A DNA stretch of 15,218 nt from Rhodoluna sp. GTDB lineage: Bacteria; Actinomycetota; Actinomycetes; Actinomycetales; Microbacteriaceae. Where the stretch lies: contig JAPLAJ010000052.1 in NCBI GenBank assembly GCA_026393335.1, positions 1-15,218 of the forward strand, read 5' to 3'. The notes beneath the pieces are model-generated. The model saw only the letters and a list, made by a program, of their open reading frames with translations. It had not been told where the DNA came from and made no database searches. The translations under genes and the position numbers were made by a program. Below are positions 11,071 through 15,218 of the stretch, piece by piece (position 1 is the first letter of the stretch; each line of letters begins with the position of its first letter).

Positions 11071-11430
11071 TTACTTGGTTGCTAGGAATTGAGCGAGTTT
11101 GGACTCTAGTTCGCTGGCCTGAGCCCCACAAACAAGTACCTGATCAATGCTCGGATGTGAAATAGAGATCCTTAGAACTTGTTCCGTACCCTTAGCTTTC
11201 CCCAAAACAAGAGTTCTAACAGAACTAGTGCGGTACTCACCCAAAAGACTGTTAAAAAGCATTGGTCTAGAGACTTTTTGACCCAAAGCCACTCTTTCAG
11301 GCATATCAATCAACTTGAAAGCCTTTAGCCGGCTCTTGTCCAGGCTAATGCTTGGACGTCCCAGGGCTCTGGACTCAGCTGGGCTGAGATTGAGCTTGAA
11401 AGCCTCTTTTGTGAAGGTAAATGTTGCCAA
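11071..11430 (-). CDS. Small PH-like protein, paralog 2
   Basis: 119 residues. The start is TTG (11430-11428), chosen because GGGAG lies six bases upstream and because residue 1 then aligns with the ATG of paralog 3. Features in order: AESRALGRPSISLDKSR (18-34), VALGQK (47-52), LLGEYR (62-67), RTLVLG (72-77), then RISISHPSIDQVLVCG (87-102) and a short C-terminal helix. No export signal or membrane span. By my hand alignment about 39% identical to the repaired paralog 3 (46 of 119 positions, no gaps). A single-domain PH-like fold is inferred from the strand pattern and terminal helix; no catalytic motif is visible and the function is unknown. It shares a 10-base leader motif with paralog 3 and lies just downstream of tRNA-Ser on the same strand. 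Confidence 0.82.
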   Translation of the reverse strand: MATFTFTKEAFKLNLSPAESRALGRPSISLDKSRLKAFKLIDMPERVALGQKVSRPMLFNSLLGEYRTSSVRTLVLGKAKGTEQVLRISISHPSIDQVLVCGAQASELESKLAQFLATK

Positions 11431-11450
11431 AATGAACTCCCAGAAATAAT

Positions 11451-11460
11451 CGCTTTTTCG
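11451..11460 (-). promoter_or_regulatory. Conserved leader motif CGAAAAAGCG before paralog 2
   Basis: CGAAAAAGCG on the minus strand ends 20 bases before the TTG start, exactly the distance seen before paralog 3 (12843-12852). In both cases TATTT and GGGAG follow. A possible -10 (TATAGT) lies immediately upstream, so the motif may mark the start of the transcript. Confidence 0.45.
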
Positions 11461-11465
11461 ACTAT

Positions 11466-11485
11466 AAAAAGAATACTAAAAGTAT
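11466..11485 (-). terminator. Possible A/T-rich hairpin terminator after tRNA-Ser
   Basis: ATACT-TTT-AGTAT (11485-11473, minus strand) followed by TCTTTTT. The 5-bp stem has a single G-C pair, so it is weak; it is the only terminator-like structure between the tRNA and paralog 2, and it overlaps the presumed promoter of paralog 2. Confidence 0.3.
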
Positions 11486-11525
11486 CGTTCGAATATACGA
11501 ATATTTCAAAGGATTTAAATATTTG

Positions 11526-11615
11526 TGGCGGTGACGGTGGGATTTGAACCCACGGTGGGCTTTCACCCACACAACTTTTCGAGAGTTGCACCTTCGGCCG
11601 CTCGGACACGTCACC
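11526..11615 (-). tRNA. tRNA-Ser, anticodon CGA
   Basis: 90 bases including an encoded CCA. Acceptor stem GGTGACG pairs with CGTCACC, discriminator G. The anticodon arm CAACT-CTCGAAA-AGTTG places CGA at 11581-11579, reading UCG. A long variable arm (GTGGG/CCCAC stem), typical of serine tRNAs, precedes the T arm GTGGG-TTCAAAT-CCCAC. It is divergent from the nucleotidyltransferase-like gene, whose start is 55 bases away. Confidence 0.97.
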
Positions 11616-11632
11616 GTTAGTTAGGCTACCCC

Positions 11633-11650
11633 ATAGATCCTGATAGATCC
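11633..11650. repeat. Tandem 8-bp repeat between divergent tRNA-Ser and nucleotidyltransferase-like gene
   Basis: ATAGATCC occurs at 11633-11640 and 11643-11650, a 10-base period (about one helix turn), in the 55-base divergent intergenic region. It could be a same-face regulator site; it may also be chance. Confidence 0.4.
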
Positions 11651-11670
11651 CGTAGAGCAAGATAGTAGAT

Positions 11671-12450
11671 GTGCAAAGTAAAGAAGAATTCCTTGGGTTC
11701 GAACAGCAGCTGACTCAAAACCTAGAAGACATCGAAGAAGTTATTGGGCTCATATTTCTGGGCTCTGCTGCTGACCATTCAAGATTCGATGAATGGAGTG
11801 ACCACGACTTCTTCGTGGTCACCAAAGAAGGTAGAGCCGAAGAGTTAAGAACAGAGCTGAGTTGGCTTCCAAATCATCAGCAGATAGTTCTTAGCCCTCG
11901 AGAAACAGCTCACGGGCTAAAAGTCATTTACAAAGATGGTCATGTTCTTGAGTTTGCAGTATTTGAAGACTCAGAGTTGGAAAAAGCGAGTGCCAACAGT
12001 TATCTTGTGGCTCTGGATAAATCCAAGACAATCCAAACGAGAATGAACTCCATTGCAGAACGTACTAGAGAGACAGTTGCTGGGACATCCTTTGAGCCAA
12101 CCTCAACATACGAACTATTACTGTGTCAGCTTCTAATTGGAGTTGGCAGATCTAGAAGAGGCGAAGCTCTAATTGCCGGCGAACACGTCAGAAGTTGGGC
12201 CATTGCTTCACTGGTAAAAATATTTAGATACTGGGAGGAACCAGAGTCAAATCACCTGACTGATTCTTTGAACCCCCTAAGAAGATTCGAAGTTCAATAT
12301 CCAGAACTAGGGATTGCTTTAGTGAAAGCGCAAGCTTCCAGTGTCGAAGACTGCGCTCGTGCAATCCTGCAGATACTTCTAGATTCAAAGCACCTCTCAG
12401 AAAAACAGAGAGAACAGGCTCAAGTAATTATTGGAAGACTGGGCTGGTAA
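11671..12450 (+). CDS. Nucleotidyltransferase-fold protein (ANT/MNT-like), function unknown
   Basis: 259 residues. The N-terminus has the nucleotidyltransferase signature: GSAADHSRFDEWSDHD at 31-46 with G31-S32 and metal-binding D44 and D46; the third acidic position is probably E94 in HVLEFAVFED. Residues about 140-259 are mostly helical, as in the helical half of aminoglycoside-type adenylyltransferases. Proteins of this shape are widespread but rarely characterised, and the substrate cannot be told; antibiotic resistance should not be assumed. It is not a short MNT antitoxin, which is about 100 residues. The start is GTG at 11671; the SD is poor, and an overlapping ATG two bases upstream is in another frame. 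It converges on paralog 3, whose stop codon begins three bases after this one ends. Confidence 0.8.
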   Translation: MQSKEEFLGFEQQLTQNLEDIEEVIGLIFLGSAADHSRFDEWSDHDFFVVTKEGRAEELRTELSWLPNHQQIVLSPRETAHGLKVIYKDGHVLEFAVFEDSELEKASANSYLVALDKSKTIQTRMNSIAERTRETVAGTSFEPTSTYELLLCQLLIGVGRSRRGEALIAGEHVRSWAIASLVKIFRYWEEPESNHLTDSLNPLRRFEVQYPELGIALVKAQASSVEDCARAILQILLDSKHLSEKQREQAQVIIGRLGW

Positions 12451-12452
12451 AA

Positions 12453-12822
12453 CTAAATTTCTTTGGAAACCTTAATAAAGTTTTCTAGTCGCTCTTTGAG
12501 ATCTGTAGCTGCAGTTCCACAAATCCAGATTTCGTCGATGCTTGGGTGGGAAATCAAAACCCGCAGGTTAAGCCCCCCCCCCCCGCAAATTTCCCAAAAC
12601 TAAAGTTCTCTTATTGCTTGAGCGAAACTCTCCTAAAATCCCAAAAAGGAATGGTCGCTTAGAAATGCGCACCCCTAGATTTGCTTTCCCTGGAAATTCA
12701 AGAGCAGTGACACTGGTAATTCGACTCTTCTCGATTGACAGATGAGGTCTGCCTAGAGATCGACGTTCACGCCAGTTGAAAGTGACAGTAAATGAAGTTT
12801 TATTGAAACCGTAGGATGCCAT
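12453..12822 (-). pseudogene. PH-like paralog 3, frameshifted at a G12 tract (possibly phase-variable, off state)
   Basis: The ATG at 12822 has GGGAG seven bases upstream and aligns residue for residue with paralog 2 (RRSLGRPHLSIEKSR, LLGEFR-type LGEFR, RTLVLG). At 12584-12573 the minus strand carries twelve G; reading through gives RGGGA and stops at TAA 12570-12568, an 88-codon-scale truncated product. One frame over, the sequence resumes as LNLRVLISHPSIDEIWICG and ends at TAG 12455-12453, matching the C-terminus of paralog 2. Eleven G would give a 122-residue protein aligned to paralog 2 with no gap. A further in-frame ATG exists at 12870, but homology and the SD favour 12822. Either a reversible slippage switch, a recent mutation, or a homopolymer sequencing error. 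Confidence 0.85.
12573..12584. repeat. Homopolymer C12 (G12 on the coding strand)
   Basis: Twelve consecutive C, flanked by G on each side, inside the coding region of PH-like paralog 3. It is the only homopolymer of this length noticed in the window. G/C tracts of this length are known slipped-strand hotspots. Confidence 0.95.
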
Positions 12823-12842
12823 AACAAATCTCCCAAAATAGA

Positions 12843-12852
12843 CGCTTTTTCG
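12843..12852 (-). promoter_or_regulatory. Conserved leader motif CGAAAAAGCG before paralog 3
   Basis: Same 10 bases, same strand and same 20-base distance to the start codon as before paralog 2 (11451-11460). Conservation of leader plus spacing suggests shared regulation or recent common descent of the upstream region. Confidence 0.45.
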
Positions 12853-12940
12853 AATCTTGACTACGAGCATACCTAAAAGATTCCCCGAATGGGAAGATAA
12901 GTTAGTTAATTTTTTAGACAGGCCTTAGCCATTGGCGTAA

Positions 12941-13963
12941 CTAGCTTGCTAGGGCCTTGACTAGATGTTGATTGATAAAGAACTTGTCTCTTCCAGAGAC
13001 CAGGCTCTTTAGAGCTCCTTGTCTTTCCAAGGACTCAAGCCAATTGGCTGCTGTGACCCTAGTGACTCCACAACGCTCAACGACTTGACCGATCTGAACA
13101 TAGGGTTTCTCGAAGATCAACGCAATCAATGAAGCCTTAGTCTCATATCTCTCTGCAAAAGACAGTTGCATCATGGTGATCTGCTTCAACTTAGTGGCGG
13201 TTTCAACTGCAGCTACTCTTACTCCCTCGAGGATAAATAAGACCCAAGGTATCCAAGCATCTTTACTATCAACATCTCTTAGACGCTTGTAATACTCATC
13301 TCTATACTCAAACAAATACTGAGACATCTGAATAACTGGCTGCTTCAGCAGTCCATTGGCCACAAGGTGCAGCACATTCAAGACTCTTCCAGTTCGACCA
13401 TTGCCATCACTAAAGGGATGGATAGCTTCGAACTGGTAATGCGATAGGGCCATAACAATTAGAGGATGAAGGACATCTTCCCTATTTACATAGGCTTCCC
13501 AAGTAGACAGAAGGCCTTTGAGTTCTTCAGGAGCAGGAGGCGTATAAATAGTTTTACCGCCAGATTGAATAACAGTTCCAGGCTGCTGCCTTAGTTTCAT
13601 TTCTCTGCCGAGTATCTCGCTACAGATCATTGAAGCAAGCTTTGCTGAAATACCTCGCTTCGTAGCTATCTCAGTTCCAGCAATTATTGCTTTACGAAGT
13701 CTGATGGCAAGCAAGGTGTCTTGATCTGTTTTAGTCGATGCCACATCAGCTTTAAAGATTGAGTCATGAGTTGTCACAACATTCTCAATCTCACTCGATG
13801 CTTGAGCTTCTAGAACTGGAATTGTGTTTATGAACACAGCAGAGTTGTCTAACAACTCTGCAATCTCATCCAAACGAGCCAGCGCGTTGGATGCGTCAAT
13901 TACAGCCCTGAAGATTTCCGGAACAGCAAAATCAACTGCTGGTGGAAAGGCTTTTAGGTTCAT
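12941..13963 (-). CDS. Fic-domain protein (probable AMPylator/deAMPylator) with C-terminal winged helix
   Basis: 340 residues, ATG start. An N-terminal Fic-associated domain (about 1-110) carries the inhibitory-helix motif S56-x3-E60-N61 (SSEIEN), placing it with class II Fic proteins that inhibit themselves. The Fic core holds HPFSDGNGRTGR at 182-193: catalytic H182, Mg-binding D186, and phosphate-binding G187, N188, G189 and R193. Residues about 270-335 (IGQVVERCGVTRVTAANWLESLERQGAL) look like a winged helix, as in stand-alone SoFic-like proteins. Family knowledge: such enzymes transfer AMP from ATP to hydroxyl side chains or remove it. No FicA-type antitoxin gene is adjacent, consistent with built-in inhibition. 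The SD (GGGGA) sits only two bases from ATG, which is unusually close. Nested palindromes upstream suggest tight control, perhaps by its own winged helix. Confidence 0.92.
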   Translation of the reverse strand: MNLKAFPPAVDFAVPEIFRAVIDASNALARLDEIAELLDNSAVFINTIPVLEAQASSEIENVVTTHDSIFKADVASTKTDQDTLLAIRLRKAIIAGTEIATKRGISAKLASMICSEILGREMKLRQQPGTVIQSGGKTIYTPPAPEELKGLLSTWEAYVNREDVLHPLIVMALSHYQFEAIHPFSDGNGRTGRVLNVLHLVANGLLKQPVIQMSQYLFEYRDEYYKRLRDVDSKDAWIPWVLFILEGVRVAAVETATKLKQITMMQLSFAERYETKASLIALIFEKPYVQIGQVVERCGVTRVTAANWLESLERQGALKSLVSGRDKFFINQHLVKALAS

Positions 13964-13979
13964 TTCCCCAAACTAGCAG

Positions 13980-14029
13980 ATATGTATAGTTTTTACATAT
14001 TTCTATACAGGTTCGAAAAACCTGCATAG
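13980..14029. promoter_or_regulatory. Nested palindromes upstream of fic
   Basis: The 74-base gap between tadA and fic holds three overlapping inverted repeats. They are ATATGTA/TACATAT (13980-13986, 13994-14000), TGTATAG/CTATACA (13983-13989, 14003-14009), and CTATACAGGTT/AACCTGCATAG (14003-14013, 14019-14029; 10 of 11). The third could form an RNA hairpin on the minus strand with one G-U pair but lacks a T-run, so it is not a good terminator. A TATACA -10-like box (13988-13983, minus) sits inside the first two, so a bound protein would block fic transcription. Confidence 0.55.
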
Positions 14030-14037
14030 CCGCTCAT

Positions 14038-14496
14038 TTAGCGCTTACTGGCGAAGAACTCTTTCAATTGGCGGCTAGCTTCATCAGCTAAAACCTCAGG
14101 GATAACTTCAATCTCGGTTCCTAACCTCTTATCTCTAACCAAGTCATAGAGAGATCCTGAGGCACCAACTTTTTCATCCCAAGCCCCAAAGACAACTCTT
14201 GAGATTCTTGCTGCCTGGATAGCACCAGCACACATGACACAAGGCTCCAAGGTCACAACGAGAGTTAGGTTCTCTAAACGCCAGTCACCTAGAAGCGAAG
14301 TTGCCTCTCTAATAGCCACAATCTCAGCATGAGCTGTTGGGTCCCCCAACAGCTCTTTCTCATTGCGGCCACGAGCAATGATCTCCCCTTCAGCGTTAAC
14401 AATCACTGCTCCTACTGGAACATCCCCTGATGTGTCCATAGCTATCTGAGCCTCAGTAAGAGCAGCCCTCATATAGGGCTCCCATTGCTTGCTCAT
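14038..14496 (-). CDS. tadA: tRNA-specific adenosine deaminase
   Basis: 152 residues. It deaminates A34 to inosine in tRNA-Arg(ACG), letting one tRNA read CGU, CGC and CGA. Zinc-deaminase motifs are intact: H56-A57-E58 (PTAHAEIVAI, with catalytic Glu58) and P85-C86-V-M-C89 (EPCVMCAGAI). The length is typical of the family. The start at 14496 is fixed by AAGGAG five bases upstream and by homology; the reading frame is open for another 113 codons upstream, but that part overlaps the divergent PP-loop gene and resembles nothing. The stop lies 74 bases before fic, with palindromes between. The tRNA-Ser gene on the same strand is about 2.4 kb downstream. Confidence 0.97.
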   Translation of the reverse strand: MSKQWEPYMRAALTEAQIAMDTSGDVPVGAVIVNAEGEIIARGRNEKELLGDPTAHAEIVAIREATSLLGDWRLENLTLVVTLEPCVMCAGAIQAARISRVVFGAWDEKVGASGSLYDLVRDKRLGTEIEVIPEVLADEASRQLKEFFASKR

Positions 14497-14576
14497 AACT
14501 TCTCCTTGTTTGATTGCTAGATTTATGCTACGCCAGTCGTTTATTCGAACACTCACTTTGGACCAGGAGCAAGCAC

Positions 14577-15218
14577 TTGAGAATCGCCCCTGTGTTAGCA
14601 AACCCGAACGAGTCCAGAGTTCTTGTTTCTTTAGATTCTGGAAGAGAGATTGAACTCTGGATTGAAGCCACTGTTCCTCTAGATAAGAAGAATGACTGCT
14701 GGCTCTTTCTGATGCTTCCTGTTGGCATGATGCTAGGTGAAGACATAGAAGTTCTAGGAACCATATCTTCAACAGCAATCTCTGCTTTTTACAACGCCCA
14801 AGAAGAACTCCTAGAAGCACATCCTCATCTGACAAAGATCAAACTGAACACAGATAAAGCAACGGTTGAAACAATTGCTATAAAGAAAGCTCCAGGAGTT
14901 GGATCCTTCTTCTCTGGTGGCCTCGACTCAGTGCACACAGCTGAAACAGTAAAAGAGATTGACACTCTCATCGGCGTATGGGGTTTTGATATTTCAGTTA
15001 CTAATGAAAAGCACTGGAAACTGACATCTGGAATTCTTGAAGAACTTGCTAGCGGAATGAATAAGAAGCTTGTTCTAGTAAAAACCAATATTAGAGATAT
15101 CTCTAATGGCTTGCTCTCATGGGGTAGGGACTACCACGGACCTGCCATGGCAGGTCTTGCTATTGCTCTTTCAAATCATGTGTCAAAAGTTTATGTATCT
15201 GCTTCACACATTGAAGAA
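14577..15218 (+). CDS. PP-loop ATP-pyrophosphatase family protein of unknown function, 3' end cut
   Basis: 214 codons visible; continues past the window. The start is TTG at 14577, chosen because AGGAG lies seven bases upstream (14565-14569); the frame opens at 14514, where an earlier TTG lacks an SD. Residues 1-100 form an accessory domain (LFLMLPVGMMLGEDIEVLG, then ISAFYNAQEELLEAHP). The PP-loop follows: FFSGGLDS at 111-118 with S113-G114-G115-x-D117-S118, which binds ATP phosphates in AMP-forming enzymes such as QueC, NAD synthetase and tRNA thiolases. Further blocks are IGVWGFDIS, KTNIRDIS and HGPAMAGLAIAL, then KVYVSASHIEE at the edge. The arrangement matches uncharacterised proteins with a GEDIEV-type N-domain followed by a PP-loop; the substrate is unknown. 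It is divergent from tadA across 80 bases. Confidence 0.8.
   Translation, partial: MRIAPVLANPNESRVLVSLDSGREIELWIEATVPLDKKNDCWLFLMLPVGMMLGEDIEVLGTISSTAISAFYNAQEELLEAHPHLTKIKLNTDKATVETIAIKKAPGVGSFFSGGLDSVHTAETVKEIDTLIGVWGFDISVTNEKHWKLTSGILEELASGMNKKLVLVKTNIRDISNGLLSWGRDYHGPAMAGLAIALSNHVSKVYVSASHIEE

Noticed and set aside
11325..11660. 111-residue minus-strand open frame across tRNA-Ser
   Set aside because: It is the tRNA read as protein, then paralog 2 in the wrong frame; no independent support.
12881..12914. TTCCC-CGAAT-GGGAA hairpin followed by a T-run on the plus strand
   Set aside because: The T-run is about 14 bases past the stem and no plus-strand gene ends there, so it is not a convincing terminator.
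12941..13963. Fic as the toxin of a two-gene toxin-antitoxin pair
   Set aside because: The inhibitory SxxxEN motif is inside the protein and no small antitoxin gene is adjacent; paralog 3 downstream has no such motif.
14497..14835. 113-residue N-terminal extension of the tadA reading frame
   Set aside because: It overlaps the divergent PP-loop gene, resembles no protein, and a strong SD plus homology fix the tadA start at 14496.
14528..15088. Minus-strand open frames opposite the PP-loop gene
   Set aside because: No SD and no recognisable protein; the plus strand has a clear SGGxDS motif with a good SD.

Overview
The window (15,218 bases) looks like a moderately low-GC actinobacterium. RpoB and RpoC carry actinobacterial signatures, TTG and GTG starts are common, Shine-Dalgarno (SD) sequences are clear, and the secreted protein has the Ig-like repeats familiar from Microbacteriaceae. 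A small freshwater or marine member of that family (Luna-type lineage) is my best guess; this is inference, not a measured placement.

Layout. Positions 1-6214 (minus strand) hold rpoC, cut by the window start, preceded by complete rpoB with 26 bases between them. The 249-base gap upstream of rpoB has two near-identical promoter-like repeats and the terminator of the gene before it. Positions 6464-10438 (minus) encode a 1324-residue secreted repeat protein. It has an array of cadherin-like beta-sandwich units followed by four Ig-like units. A 756-residue part of it contains no Lys, Arg or His.

Positions 10566-12822 are an accessory patch. It holds three paralogous small proteins, probably PH-like, all on the minus strand. 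A tRNA-Ser(CGA) lies between the second and third, and so does a plus-strand nucleotidyltransferase-fold gene. The third paralog is frameshifted exactly at a run of 12 G (minus strand). Removing one G would restore a product that aligns without gaps to its sibling, so this is a candidate phase-variable gene (or a sequencing error).

Positions 12941-14496 (minus) carry a Fic protein with a built-in inhibitory motif and a C-terminal winged helix, preceded by nested palindromes, and then tadA, the tRNA adenosine deaminase. From 14577 a plus-strand PP-loop ATPase-family protein of unknown function runs off the window end.

Together: the two ends are housekeeping (RNA polymerase; tRNA editing and a tRNA). 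The middle is surface-exposed or small accessory material. The most unusual items are the G12 tract in the third PH-like paralog, the strongly acidic adhesin-like array, the long non-standard N-terminal region of RpoC, and the doubled promoter-like repeat before rpoB. No gene-free stretch exceeds 300 bases.
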